NCBI GenBank assembly: GCA_965238305.1
Contig: CBDEHK010000001.1
Coordinates: 2,356,001-2,420,000 of the forward strand
Direction: 5' to 3'
Length of the DNA: 64,000 nucleotides
Source: CBDCGJ01 sp965238305
GTDB lineage: Bacteria; Pseudomonadota; Alphaproteobacteria; GCA-2731375
The notes beneath the pieces were generated by a model. It did no database searches. It worked only from the letters and a program-made list of their open reading frames with translations, and was not told where the DNA came from. Of the stretch, positions 36,453 through 45,566 are shown one piece after another (the first letter of the stretch is position 1; every line of letters starts with the position of its first letter). Made by a program: the position numbers and the translations under genes.

Positions 36453-38144
36453 TTATTGATCGAGTGTTTTACGCGGTAACGTGATTATGACAGTCATGCC
36501 TTCTCCGAACTTGCTTGCGATGTTTATCGAACCATTGTGGAGGTCGATTAGTGATCTGACGATCGCCAATCCCAGACCGGAGCCTTCATGGGTTTTGTGT
36601 GAATTTGTCTCCACTCGGATGAAAGGGTCGGTTAAGCTGGCAATATTTTCTTCTGGGACACCTTGACCAGTATCTATTATTTCAAAAACATGATGGCTTG
36701 GTGAAACCGTCACCCTAAGTGTAATTTTCCCTTCTTCCGGGGTATATTTTGTTGCGTTAGAAAGGACATTGAGCAAAATTTGCACAAGAGCTCGCCGATC
36801 GGCATAAACAAGCGGAAGATCCTCCGCCACTTCTTGGTATAGTATGATGCGTTTTTCGACTAAGTTGGCAGAGATAAACTGACGACAGTTTGTTATTACT
36901 TCGTTTACGGACAGTTCTTCTTTGACCAGCGAAACTTTGCCCGCCTCGATCGCTGAGAGATCAAGGATGTCGTTTACCAAGGTCAGAAGATGGGCGCTGC
37001 TTTCATGAATATAAGACACATATTCACGATATTTTGGTGACCCGAGCGGTCCAAATATTTCGCTCTCTAGCATCTCAGAAAATCCGCTGATTGCATTTAG
37101 TGGGGTCCGGAGTTCGTGGCTCATCATAGCCAAAAACTGCGATTTAGCACGATTTGCCTGAACGGCGCCGGTTAAAGCCACACGGCGTTCTCGTTCTGCG
37201 TCTTTCTGTTTTTTGACATCGCGTAAGAACCCGGTGAAAAGCTGTCGCCCATCAACAATGTGAGGCGTCACAGTCAGTTCTATTGGGAACTCTTCACCAT
37301 CATTGCGCATACCGGTGATCTCGATCCTTTGATCCAGAATATTGTGATTTCCGGTTTCCAAATAGCGTTGCATTCCGGAGTGGTGTTTTGCCTGATAACT
37401 GGGCGGAATAATCTTGTCAGCCATAGAATTCCCAACAATTTCGCCACTATCCAAGCGGAACATTTCTTCAGCCGCCTTGTTGCATTCAACAACAATACCC
37501 TCCGCATCAATTGTTATTATGCCGTCGAGAGCGGTTTCAAATATCAACTTGTTGTGCTGCTCTATGTTTTGAAGCTCCCGACTATTTTTTATTAGCGCCA
37601 ATTTGGCGCTGGTCAAAGCTGCAACAGATTCGAGAATCTGCAAATGGCTACGATCAAAATGGTCAAGGCGACCGTCTTCGCAGTCGATCACGCCGAACAA
37701 ACTGTTCTCGAAGATCAACGGTACACAAATTTCCGATTGAGCCGCTTCGATGTCTGGAATGTAATTATTGTATAGGCTGAGATCGCCTATGATTATTGCC
37801 TGCTGCTTCTCGGCCACGTGTCCCGTAATGCCTTTGCCGACTGGAATTTTTAAGGGATGGGTTATTTCGTTGTCGCGCGGGTTCTTGGATCCTAGTGCCG
37901 CAACTTGTTTAAGTGAGTTATGTTCCGGATCAAGCAAATAAATAACGCAGTCGACAAAGCCAAGTTTTCCGACTACTTCGCGCACGACATACCAGGCAAG
38001 TTCAGTTTCGTCGGGAACGGTGATCAGTTCGGTCGCAAAAGAAAGTAATATATTCAGTCTGGACTGATCTGATGTCGCCTTCGAATTTGGATCCGCGGTG
38101 AGTTTCGAATTGGCTGGGTTTGCATATTTTGAGGGGATGGTCAT
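36453..38144 (-). CDS. Soluble sensor histidine kinase, GAF-PAS-HisKA-HATPase
   Basis: A 563-residue kinase with no membrane segments, so it senses an internal signal. GAF domain about 28-190 (GKGITGHVAEKQQAIIIGD, SEICVPLIFENSLFGVID); PAS about 200-315 (IFETALDGIITIDAEGIVVE, FPIELTVTPH); HisKA with phosphorylated His near 343 in SHELRTPLNAI; HATPase_c with N-box NVLSNATKYTPEEG, G1 DTGQGVPEE and G2 GSGLGLAIV. No response regulator is adjacent, so this is an orphan kinase. The gene faces away from the PilZ gene across a 684-nt gap. Confidence 0.93.
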   Translation of the reverse strand: MTIPSKYANPANSKLTADPNSKATSDQSRLNILLSFATELITVPDETELAWYVVREVVGKLGFVDCVIYLLDPEHNSLKQVAALGSKNPRDNEITHPLKIPVGKGITGHVAEKQQAIIIGDLSLYNNYIPDIEAAQSEICVPLIFENSLFGVIDCEDGRLDHFDRSHLQILESVAALTSAKLALIKNSRELQNIEQHNKLIFETALDGIITIDAEGIVVECNKAAEEMFRLDSGEIVGNSMADKIIPPSYQAKHHSGMQRYLETGNHNILDQRIEITGMRNDGEEFPIELTVTPHIVDGRQLFTGFLRDVKKQKDAERERRVALTGAVQANRAKSQFLAMMSHELRTPLNAISGFSEMLESEIFGPLGSPKYREYVSYIHESSAHLLTLVNDILDLSAIEAGKVSLVKEELSVNEVITNCRQFISANLVEKRIILYQEVAEDLPLVYADRRALVQILLNVLSNATKYTPEEGKITLRVTVSPSHHVFEIIDTGQGVPEENIASLTDPFIRVETNSHKTHEGSGLGLAIVRSLIDLHNGSINIASKFGEGMTVIITLPRKTLDQ

Positions 38145-38828
38145 TTAAATCGCGATCAATTTTTCTCTAAAGTAAATTGTTTTCATCGCTCTCTATCATT
38201 CAGTCAACAAGAACAGCGCAACACATAAACGTCCAAAAACACAGCATATAATGTAGATTGATGGTTAATTTATGGTGAAGAAAACAGGCTAACCGGGATG
38301 ATTTATGCCCGCCAAAGATAGTGAACCTCTGTACAAAAAAATGCTTGGCGCACTCGTTCGGCGCAGCAAGGAAATATGAGCTACGATCGGACTTCCTAGC
38401 GCATCTGCACGTAGCGTTTCATATCGTTGAAGCCGCGGCATGCCAGCTTTTGGAAATCACCGCCCGGACTGCACTTGAGTTTGTTCGACGGAAAAACAGG
38501 CACCCGCGCCTTTTTAGAACGACACCGAACTTATCCAACGGGTCAAAATTGGGATTTTGCAAGCCGAATGTCTGCGTAAAACAATGTAAAAAGAGTGATA
38601 CTGCTGAATTTACAAAAAACTGTATAAATGATGCTTCACCAACCTAAATGCTGATTCGTTGCTTTGTATCGTACTATGAAAAATAGTACAATGAAGAATA
38701 TTATCTAATATCAGGAGGATAATCGAATTTGTTTTGTGACAATCTGCCCTAAATTTGGTTATGATTTGCTCAGGTTGAGTGGCGTTCGATGTAAATAGTT
38801 TGTAGCATAGGTACATAGGACGAATGTT
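38145..38828. other. Long intergenic region without a convincing gene
   Basis: AT-rich stretch between the histidine kinase and the PilZ gene. A perfect TATAAT at 38247-38252 (plus strand) lacks a good -35. After it come a 24-codon frame from ATG 38305 and, one frame over, an open stretch to 38647 with no recognisable family; the two could be remnants of one frameshifted gene. An AGGAGG ribosome site at 38713-38718 is followed only by tiny frames (7 and 20 codons). A hairpin lies at 38671-38689. No RNA gene was recognised. Confidence 0.5.
38671..38689. repeat. Inverted repeat (7-bp stem, GAAAA loop)
   Basis: GTACTAT / ATAGTAC with a 5-nt loop, about 140 nt upstream of the PilZ start. It has no U-run on either side that would make it a clear terminator. 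It could be a regulator site or an RNA element in the PilZ leader. Confidence 0.4.
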
Positions 38829-39176
38829 ATGGATGGTGAAGAGAACCGCAATTACCGTCGTGGTAGAACTCTAAAAACCGGTAAGGTTTGGTTCAACGAA
38901 AATCAAAGCGTCATGAACTGCCAGGTCCGCGATATGTCAGATGGCGGCGCGCGGGTACGTTTTGATATTCCATTTGAGTGCCCGGATATGGTTGCCCTCT
39001 ACTTTCCCATCGACGAAAAACAGGGCCATATAAGAGGCTGTGCAACGAAATGGGTACGTGGTACGGAAGCCGGTTTCTGTTATTTGTCGAAATCTGAGGT
39101 GGTCCGGCTGGAAGATGTTCCCCGGCATCGGATATTTGAAACTGAGATGGAAGCAACCTGGACACCAGTAGAATAA
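38829..39176 (+). CDS. PilZ-domain protein (probable c-di-GMP receptor)
   Basis: A 115-residue stand-alone PilZ domain. The two c-di-GMP contact motifs are present: RxxxR as RNYRR (residues 7-11) and D/NxSxxG as DMSDGG, about 30 residues on. The remaining strands (VALYFPIDEKQGHIRGCATKW, GTEAGFCYL) fit the PilZ beta-barrel. Such single-domain receptors usually act on motility, exopolysaccharide or a partner protein, and none is adjacent. AGGA lies about 9 nt before the ATG. It stands alone on the plus strand. Confidence 0.85.
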   Translation: MDGEENRNYRRGRTLKTGKVWFNENQSVMNCQVRDMSDGGARVRFDIPFECPDMVALYFPIDEKQGHIRGCATKWVRGTEAGFCYLSKSEVVRLEDVPRHRIFETEMEATWTPVE

Positions 39177-39352
39177 TTGACGCTGGACATCAGAATTTTT
39201 ACTTCAGGAATTAACGTTTCCGAAGAAATCGATACGTGTGCGATCCCCAAAAGTTATTGTCTATTTGAAATCGAACTTTCCCGCTTGTCGATGCGTGGGA
39301 TCAATTTTAACTCAACTTAATTTCTGCTGACGACGCTTAGTCGATGGGCTCG

Positions 39353-39387
39353 GGCGACGACCGCGAGAAAATCAACCGGTCGTCGCC
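39353..39387. repeat. 11-bp perfect inverted repeat downstream of the MDR operon
   Basis: GGCGACGACCG / CGGTCGTCGCC with a 13-nt loop, immediately after the stop of the minus-strand MDR gene and in the convergent gap with the PilZ gene. No U-tract follows on the minus strand, so a classical intrinsic terminator is not proven. It may still act as a transcription or 3'-end stabilising hairpin. Confidence 0.5.
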
Positions 39388-39400
39388 AACCCTATCTTCC

Positions 39401-40522
39401 TTAACCGGCGTTCGGGGTAACCAAGTATTTTTCTGCCGTAGCTTGCTTGCCGTAAGTCGAAATGGCGTCGGCGGAAAGGGCGTTGGCCAGCGTGACTTTT
39501 CGCGTATAGGCACTGGCAAACGTCGTTGTGATTTCCGCTGCGACGCGGGCCTTCAGACGCAGTTCAACTTCTTTGCCGGCTTTCTGTAGGAACAATGGCA
39601 ACAACCAGCCGCCCATGCCCCAGGCCATGCCGAAGGCGCGGGTGAAGGTGGTGGGGCTGCGGTCCAGGCCGCCATAGATATAGACCTGTTTGTGAACGGC
39701 GGAACCGTAGCGGTTGTAATTCGTCGCATTGCGACCGGCCGCCTGTTCCATCGCGGTCAGGATTTGCCCGGCCAATTGCCCGCCACCAGTGGCATCGAAA
39801 GCTATCGTCGCGCCTGTTTCTGCAAGCGCATCGGTGAGGTCAGCTATAAAGTTCGGTTCGCTGGAATTGCAGATATATTTGGCGCCTAAATTTTTCAGGA
39901 TTTCAACTTGCTCGGGCCGGCGAACAATATTGACCAGATCGACGCCGTCCTGCAGACAGATCTTAACCAGCATTTGTCCCAAATTAGAGGCGGCCGCCGT
40001 ATGAACCAACGCCTTGTGCCCTTCCATACGCATGGTTTCCACCATGCCTTGCGAAGTCAGTGGATTGACAAAACAGGACGCTGCCTCCGCCGCACTGACG
40101 CCAGCAGGCATGACCAGGCACTGATCCGCATCGACGACGCGATATTGTGCATACATCGCGCCGCCCAAGATCGCCACGGTCTTACCCATCAGCGCCTGGG
40201 CTTCGGCATCGCTACCGGCGCCCACCACTTCGCCCGCGCCTTCATTGCCAACAGGCAAGGATTGATCGAGACGTGCCGCCATCATCGGCATCACAGCGTC
40301 CGAAATGTCTGCCGTGACTTCCGGGCGATCGGCGCTGCCGGCGATCTTTGCCGTGGTCATATCGGCACCTCCAAAAAGCAGGCCCAAGTCAGAGGGATTG
40401 ATCGGCGAAGCTTCGACACGCACCAATACTTGATTATCTTTTGGTTCAGGCATTTCTGCTTCGACCAGATTGAGTTCAAGGGTACCACTGCTTTTTACAG
40501 TCGAGCGAAGTTGCAAGTTCAT
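39401..40522 (-). CDS. MDR-family zinc-independent alcohol dehydrogenase / quinone oxidoreductase
   Basis: A 373-residue medium-chain dehydrogenase/reductase. The GroES-like domain includes VLVRVEASPINPSDLGLLFG and GNEGAGEVVGAG. The Rossmann domain follows with LVHTAAASNLGQMLVKICLQ (cofactor turn) and FDATGGG. Structural-zinc cysteines are absent, so it belongs to the quinone reductase/enoyl reductase side of the family. It is the last gene of a three-gene minus-strand operon with a MetE-like protein and a flavin reductase. AGGAAAA precedes ATG 40522. The substrate is unknown. Confidence 0.88.
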   Translation of the reverse strand: MNLQLRSTVKSSGTLELNLVEAEMPEPKDNQVLVRVEASPINPSDLGLLFGGADMTTAKIAGSADRPEVTADISDAVMPMMAARLDQSLPVGNEGAGEVVGAGSDAEAQALMGKTVAILGGAMYAQYRVVDADQCLVMPAGVSAAEAASCFVNPLTSQGMVETMRMEGHKALVHTAAASNLGQMLVKICLQDGVDLVNIVRRPEQVEILKNLGAKYICNSSEPNFIADLTDALAETGATIAFDATGGGQLAGQILTAMEQAAGRNATNYNRYGSAVHKQVYIYGGLDRSPTTFTRAFGMAWGMGGWLLPLFLQKAGKEVELRLKARVAAEITTTFASAYTRKVTLANALSADAISTYGKQATAEKYLVTPNAG

Positions 40523-40565
40523 TTGATTTTCCTATTCTGCTTTTTGAATTTCAGTTGAGTTTGAA

Positions 40566-41693
40566 TTATTTATCGACGCCGCCCCAGATCGCTTCCGCGG
40601 TCCGCAGCACCAGTTCAAGTTTGCGTTTCTGATCGTCGGCGGTGATTTTGTTGCCTTCTTCGGTCGAGGCGAAGCCGCATTGCGGGGCGATTCCCAATTG
40701 CCCGATGTCGGCATATTTCGATGCTTCATCGAACTTTCGTTTCAGATCGTCCAATTTTTCCACGTTACCGACTTTTGTTGTGATGAAGCCAGGAAGGACC
40801 CGTTTGTTGCCTTTGGGCAGCAGGCGCAGAGGCTCAAGCCCGCCGGCGCGTTCGCTGTCATATTCCATAAAATAGACATCGATGCCGGTTTGGTTGAAAA
40901 TTGCGTCCGCGGCCGGATCATAGGCGCCGTCTGCGGCCCAAGTCGATTGGAAATTACCGCGGCAAAGATGCATGGCGATCACCATATCGTCGGGCCGGTC
41001 CTTGATTGCGTCATGCATAATCTTAGCATATTGCTGGATCAACCAATCGGGATCGAACCCTTCCGACTGTTTTTGTTCGCGAATCTTCGGATCGCACAAA
41101 TAGGCGAAAAAGATATCGTCCATTTGCAGATATCGACAGCCGGCGGCATAAAAAGCGCGCACCGCTTTCCGATAGGTCCGGGTCAGATCTGCGAACAGCA
41201 GCTCAAGATCATCATATTCCGGTGGCGTGATGTCCGCCTTGGCAGTACGAAAATGACAACAGCTGGGCCCAGGTATGGACATTTTCGGCAAGACCTTGGT
41301 AATCGAATTCAGATAACGGAAATGATCCAGCATTGGATGATCATCCGGGAAGTCGAGGCGCCCTTTGATCGTTGGGAAAATTGGTCGCAAGGTGGCGCCA
41401 TGGAACTTCACGCCTTCTTCCCGCTCCTCCAACTCGAACCCGGTCAACGCCCCCATGAAATCGTAATGCCAGAAGGAGCGGCGGTATTCGCCGTCGGTGA
41501 CTGCCTTCAGGCCAATGCTTTCCTGCATCCTGACGGCTTCTTCGATTGCCGCATCTTCCACGGCCGCTAATTCTTCTGCCCGTAGTGCGCCGTCTTCAAA
41601 ATGAGAATTACGCGCAACTTTAACGCTATCGGGTCGAAGTAGGCTACCGACATGGTCGGCGCGAAATGGCGCCTGTGCAGATGAAGTATTCAA
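40566..41693 (-). CDS. MetE C-terminal-like methyltransferase (YxjG/YxjH type)
   Basis: A 375-residue TIM-barrel protein matching the C-terminal catalytic half of cobalamin-independent methionine synthase. FRADHVGSLLRPDSV is the conserved start, VTDGEYRRSFWHYDFMG the next block, and zinc ligands are expected in MHLCRGN (His and Cys) and APQCGFAS (Cys). Short forms lacking the N-terminal half occur widely and can use other methyl donors. I place the start at TTG 41693, where GGGAG lies 8-9 nt upstream; a TTG at 41708 overlaps that site. It lies between the flavin reductase and MDR genes with small gaps, so it is co-transcribed. Confidence 0.88.
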   Translation of the reverse strand: MNTSSAQAPFRADHVGSLLRPDSVKVARNSHFEDGALRAEELAAVEDAAIEEAVRMQESIGLKAVTDGEYRRSFWHYDFMGALTGFELEEREEGVKFHGATLRPIFPTIKGRLDFPDDHPMLDHFRYLNSITKVLPKMSIPGPSCCHFRTAKADITPPEYDDLELLFADLTRTYRKAVRAFYAAGCRYLQMDDIFFAYLCDPKIREQKQSEGFDPDWLIQQYAKIMHDAIKDRPDDMVIAMHLCRGNFQSTWAADGAYDPAADAIFNQTGIDVYFMEYDSERAGGLEPLRLLPKGNKRVLPGFITTKVGNVEKLDDLKRKFDEASKYADIGQLGIAPQCGFASTEEGNKITADDQKRKLELVLRTAEAIWGGVDK

Positions 41694-41711
41694 AAATTTT
41701 TCTCCCAAATG

Positions 41712-42380
41712 CTAACGATAGGCACCGTCCCAGGCGGCCTCTGACTGATCTTCCAAGCTGCCGTCGGCATTAAGTTTCGGACGATTAAGGGTGAAGGTGG
41801 TCTCCGGCGTGACTACCGCATAATCCATATAACCCATCCGCGCCAGCGGCCGCATGGCGCCGGTATCGACCTGGCCGTTTTTGATATATTCGTCATTAAT
41901 GTAGATGCCGATGACTTCGCCAAAAACCACATAATGACCAGTGCCGGCAGCCGCATCGACGTCCGGCAATTCGAGTGTTTGCCAGTGTTTGCATTCGAAG
42001 GCCGCCGGGCTTTCTTTGATGCGCGGCGGTTTGACAAACTTCGAGGCGACGGCGGTGAGGCCGGAAATCTGATATTCATCGACGTCCGGCGGCACTGGGG
42101 CGGATGACGCGTTCATGCCGGCCCGAGTATCCCAGGTCGACAGCGAACAGGTAAATTCCCCGTTCTCCCGAATATTGCGCAGGCTGTCCTTCACATTGGC
42201 AGACGCGAACATCACATAATGCGGGCGGTCACTCACGGCATTGAAAAAACTATAGGGCGCCAAATTGCAGATCCCATCGCTGCCGACGGTGGTAATCCAG
42301 CCAATCGGCCGCGGCGCGATCAGGGCTTTGAATGGGTCGTGGGCGAGCCCGTGATTGTTTTCAACACTGTCATAATGCAT
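41712..42380 (-). CDS. Flavin reductase family protein (FMN-binding split barrel)
   Basis: A 222-residue protein of the flavin-reductase-like FMN-binding family. ALIAPRPIGWITTVGSDG and LAPYSFFNAVSDRPHYVMF are the diagnostic FMN-binding blocks, DSLRNIRENGEFTCSL the next, and HYVVFGEVIGIYINDEY the later strand. It can bind FMN and may pass reduced flavin to a partner or act directly. It is the first gene of the operon with the MetE-like and MDR genes, divergent from the secreted protein at 42547. ATG 42380 has only a weak ribosome site. Confidence 0.88.
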   Translation of the reverse strand: MHYDSVENNHGLAHDPFKALIAPRPIGWITTVGSDGICNLAPYSFFNAVSDRPHYVMFASANVKDSLRNIRENGEFTCSLSTWDTRAGMNASSAPVPPDVDEYQISGLTAVASKFVKPPRIKESPAAFECKHWQTLELPDVDAAAGTGHYVVFGEVIGIYINDEYIKNGQVDTGAMRPLARMGYMDYAVVTPETTFTLNRPKLNADGSLEDQSEAAWDGAYR

Positions 42381-42546
42381 GAGGTCGAGCTTTCTTGTTT
42401 AAATGTATTTCGAGAGCGGATCGTAGTTGTAGCCATTTCCATCGCCCAGGGCATCAATTTTCGAAAAATAATGAACTATTTTCCGCTTGGCGCCGACTAA
42501 CAGAGGAATATCGGAAGAACAGTGTCAAATTGAAGGAGATGGGCGC

Positions 42547-44076
42547 GTGTCAATAACAACAAAAACGGCTGGAACCCTTACCTTACTGGGCGCAATTATT
42601 GCGGCGCCGGTGATGGCGGAAGTAACTTGGGATCTCACACCTGGTGACTTGAACACAGCAATCAAAAAAGTGACAGTTCGCGATGTGACACCCTCTGCAC
42701 CGATAATCACAGTGAGCTCGAGCGACGGCAAGTCATATGACAATGTCAAACCGGGCACTCTCAAATTTCAGGCGAAATACGACGCTGAATGTCGTGGACT
42801 GTTGCATGTTAAGAAAGCGCAATTGGAGTTTGATTCTTTCTACAATGGCATCAGCTTTCCGTTTCAGATGAAAGATCGGATTTGGCATCAATCGACAGGT
42901 CCATCGGGTAAGAGAAAAACCAACTCTGCCACGGTCGATTTTGGCGGCCCGATTTCATCAATAATTGCTAATCGTGCCAAGGCGCAATGCAACAAACTCG
43001 TCAAAAATGGCGAAGTACCTACTAATGCGACCGTATTCGGCAAGGATGAAGACTGGGTCATCCTCTATCATGCGCAGTGCGGGACAAATACGTCGAACAG
43101 GGGCACCAGTTATCAAACCGCCAAAGTAGTCTATCGTTGTGAAGGTTATAAAAAACCGCCGCCGCCGCCGACACCACCACCAACTGCTGGAGGGGGCGGG
43201 CAACTGGCTGCGAAGTTCCAAGTGACCAAGCTTGTCGCCGACACCAATCCGACAAAATATACCGGCAGCTGCCCAGTGAATATCAAGTTCGGTGGCAAAA
43301 TAACGGTCAATCGATCGGGAACGGTAAAATATCGCTGGGTCACCAGTGTCAGCGGTCCCGGTCCGGTTCAAAGCATGAAATTTACCAAGGCCGGCACAAA
43401 ACAAACGCCGCAACCGACAATGACAGTTAAGGATGGCGCGACTTCTAGCGGTGGCGTTGGCGGTTTCAAAGCGACAGCGCCGTCCGGCCAGAAACCGGAT
43501 AAATTGACGCAGACGGAGCCCGGCACCTCGAACCACTTCGTCCAGTTGAAGATTGTCTCACCACTGAGCAAGCCATCGATGGCGGAAAAACATCTTGTCG
43601 TCAAATGTACTAAAAGCACTGGTGGCAGCAAAGTAACTGCGCCCACAAGCGGTGGCGAAGGTAACAATCAAGCCGATGTGGCCTTCACGCGCAACAAGCT
43701 TGGCAAAAACCGTTTCCATGTCGGCACCAAGAGCAAACGCTGGGGTGGGACCATGAACCTGAACGCCAATGACGCCAGCAAAGTCCTGAATAATGGCCGC
43801 TGCGAGTTCAACTTCAAATACAGCATCATCAATCGCGGTGGCGTGAAAACCGAAAAGGCCTTCAAAGCGCAACTCAAGAAAGGCAATCAACAGCTGCATA
43901 CCAAAAACGATATCAACTTGAATTCGAAGCAGGCTGTTTGGGTGGCAGGGAAGCTGCAATTGAATTCCGGGACGCATCAACTTCAGGCCAATCTCGATCA
44001 CAACAACAAAGTGAAGGAAAGCAACGAAAACAACAATAGCCGCAAAGTTAAGCTCAAGGTTACTGGCTGTAATTAA
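42547..44076 (+). CDS. Large secreted protein with proline-rich linker and CARDB-like C-terminus
   Basis: A 509-residue exported protein that I do not recognise as a whole. The signal peptide (TAGTLTLLGAIIAAPVMA) ends near AEVTW. Domain 1 covers about 25-205 and has four cysteines; a KKPPPPPTPPPTAGGGGQ linker follows, then a beta-rich middle domain with GSCPVNIKFGG. The last 120 residues read as a CARDB-type adhesion/Ig-like domain, ending NLDHNNKVKESNENNNSRKV. GTG 42547 is chosen because AAGGAG lies 8 nt upstream and it sits at the n-region of the signal peptide; the upstream frame to 42487 is not leader-like. A hairpin terminator follows. Role unknown; surface binding is a guess. Confidence 0.75.
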   Translation: MSITTKTAGTLTLLGAIIAAPVMAEVTWDLTPGDLNTAIKKVTVRDVTPSAPIITVSSSDGKSYDNVKPGTLKFQAKYDAECRGLLHVKKAQLEFDSFYNGISFPFQMKDRIWHQSTGPSGKRKTNSATVDFGGPISSIIANRAKAQCNKLVKNGEVPTNATVFGKDEDWVILYHAQCGTNTSNRGTSYQTAKVVYRCEGYKKPPPPPTPPPTAGGGGQLAAKFQVTKLVADTNPTKYTGSCPVNIKFGGKITVNRSGTVKYRWVTSVSGPGPVQSMKFTKAGTKQTPQPTMTVKDGATSSGGVGGFKATAPSGQKPDKLTQTEPGTSNHFVQLKIVSPLSKPSMAEKHLVVKCTKSTGGSKVTAPTSGGEGNNQADVAFTRNKLGKNRFHVGTKSKRWGGTMNLNANDASKVLNNGRCEFNFKYSIINRGGVKTEKAFKAQLKKGNQQLHTKNDINLNSKQAVWVAGKLQLNSGTHQLQANLDHNNKVKESNENNNSRKVKLKVTGCN

Positions 44077-44095
44077 TTGCTGTCACAAGACCACT

Positions 44096-44140
44096 AAATT
44101 TCCCGATCGCGGTGCACGAGATCGGGGAATTTCCTTTGTC
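44096..44140 (+). terminator. Intrinsic terminator after the secreted CARDB-like protein
   Basis: A 13-bp stem with one G-U pair (44096-44108 with 44120-44132, cores CCCGATC and GATCGGG), an 11-nt loop, and a pyrimidine-rich tail CCTTTGTC just after. It lies 20 nt past the stop codon of the gene ending at 44076. Confidence 0.8.
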
Positions 44141-44248
44141 TATAAAACAAATCATCGACCTAAGATTTCTTCAGGCCTTGACAATTGAACGTTGTTTATT
44201 ATGTTATTTAACATTGTTCAATTAATATTATGCAACTGGAGAATTGAT

Positions 44249-44680
44249 ATGACTAGGACGACCAACACAATGAGTTTCCTATTTGTCGCGGCTCTATCCA
44301 GCAGCTTGCTAATGGCACCTCTGGCCCAAGCGGACAGTTTGTCCCGTGCTAGTACCGGTTCTGTTGCTGCATCTGCAACACTTGTTCAAGGTAGCGGCCA
44401 ATTAATCAAGGCCGGCGGTGATTTTGCCATCGCATCAATTGAAACAGTGGCAGACGGGGTTATCGTCGTTTTGCAGCATCTCTCCACCGGCGTGAATTCT
44501 TCGGTACATCTGACCGGTACAGTGATCACCGCTTCGCTAGTTGCGGTCGGTACCGCCATCCAGGCTTCGGCTGTCACCGGCGGCACTATCCTTTCGGCTG
44601 GCAGTCAGGTGATCGGTTTCGTTACGGATACTGATGGTGCGCGTATCAGTCACGCCAGTCCTTATGGGGTGGAGAGCTAA
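44249..44680 (+). CDS. Small exported hypothetical protein, partner of the DUF2145 gene
   Basis: A 143-residue protein with a clear signal peptide (SFLFVAALSSSLLMAPLAQA) and then a low-complexity mature part rich in Ser, Ala, Val, Gly and Thr with repeated alternating hydrophobic stretches (VAASATLVQGSG, SVHLTGTVITASLVAVG, AVTGGTILSAGSQVIGFV). This looks like a secreted or membrane-inserting peptide-like protein; no cysteines occur in the mature part. CTGGAG precedes ATG 44249. It is probably co-translated with the next gene, whose ribosome site GGAGAG lies inside its last codons. I do not recognise a function. Confidence 0.7.
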   Translation: MTRTTNTMSFLFVAALSSSLLMAPLAQADSLSRASTGSVAASATLVQGSGQLIKAGGDFAIASIETVADGVIVVLQHLSTGVNSSVHLTGTVITASLVAVGTAIQASAVTGGTILSAGSQVIGFVTDTDGARISHASPYGVES

Positions 44681-44682
44681 AC

Positions 44683-45495
44683 TTGCTTTGGCGGCGAAAA
44701 AAAGGTGCGACGTTCCTAGTACTTTTTTTCTGCTGGCTCGCCGCCCCAGCCACAGCCGGGCAGGGATGCAAGGAGATCCCCTTGCATCCCGACTATCTTG
44801 TCGGAGCGATCGATACCGCGTTCGAAATTGAACGGCAACTGCAAACCGGCGTACAGCAATTGGCAATCATTGCCCGTGTCGGCTCCGACATTTCGGAGCA
44901 AGGTTTGAAATATACCCATGCCGCCTTTGTCCGACGTGTTCGCGGGGAGGAACGTTGGCTGATTACCCATATGCTTAATAAATGCGGCAGCGATGAATTC
45001 TATTTCATGAACCATGGTTTGCTCGAGTTCATGCTCGATGACTTGGTGACCTTCGACTATCTGATCGCCATTCCCTCGCCGGTGTTACAGGCAGCGCTAC
45101 TTGACATTATCGAAAGTCGGGCGGCGTTGAAGCTAGTGGCGGGGCGCTATAGTTTGATATCCAATCCTCTTGGACCGCTAAAATACCAAAACTCGAACCA
45201 TTGGATGTTGGATGTGCTGGCGATGGCCGAGGCCAAGCTTGAGGGCGAGACATTATCGGGGCGGGAGGCGACGCAAGACTATTTTTTGCGGCATGGGTAT
45301 CGGGGCAGCGTGATCAAGATATCCGGCTTGAGACGCTTAGGCGCGACCGTAGCAAGACCGAATGTCTATTTTGACGATCACCCGTATGAGGCCGCCAACA
45401 GCGGTGAATATGAAGTCGTCACGGTGCGGTCGTTGATAACTTATCTGGGCGCGCGAGATCCGGGCGTCGTCGTGCAAGAAGGAAGCGTTGAGTAA
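44683..45495 (+). CDS. DUF2145-like exported protein
   Basis: A 270-residue exported protein that resembles DUF2145. It starts with a basic n-region and hydrophobic core (TFLVLFFCWLAAPATAGQG). Notable residues are THAAFV, an HMLNKCG segment and KYQNSNHW, spaced in a way that recalls the His/Cys/Asn of NlpC-like cysteine hydrolases, but this is only a pattern. The start is TTG 44683, supported by GGAGAG 6 nt upstream inside the previous gene, so the two genes are translationally coupled. No biochemical role is known to me. Confidence 0.65.
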   Translation: MLWRRKKGATFLVLFFCWLAAPATAGQGCKEIPLHPDYLVGAIDTAFEIERQLQTGVQQLAIIARVGSDISEQGLKYTHAAFVRRVRGEERWLITHMLNKCGSDEFYFMNHGLLEFMLDDLVTFDYLIAIPSPVLQAALLDIIESRAALKLVAGRYSLISNPLGPLKYQNSNHWMLDVLAMAEAKLEGETLSGREATQDYFLRHGYRGSVIKISGLRRLGATVARPNVYFDDHPYEAANSGEYEVVTVRSLITYLGARDPGVVVQEGSVE

Positions 45496-45566
45496 CCTTG
45501 GCGATCGCTCCATTCGGTGCTAGTCCTTTGAGATGGATTGGTTCAAATTAGTTGCGATGGACGCGC

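Noticed and set aside
38305..38379. Possible fourth selenoprotein ending in TGA after 24 codons
   Set aside because: Readthrough gives only 16 more residues with no family resemblance, and no suitable cysteine motif is present.
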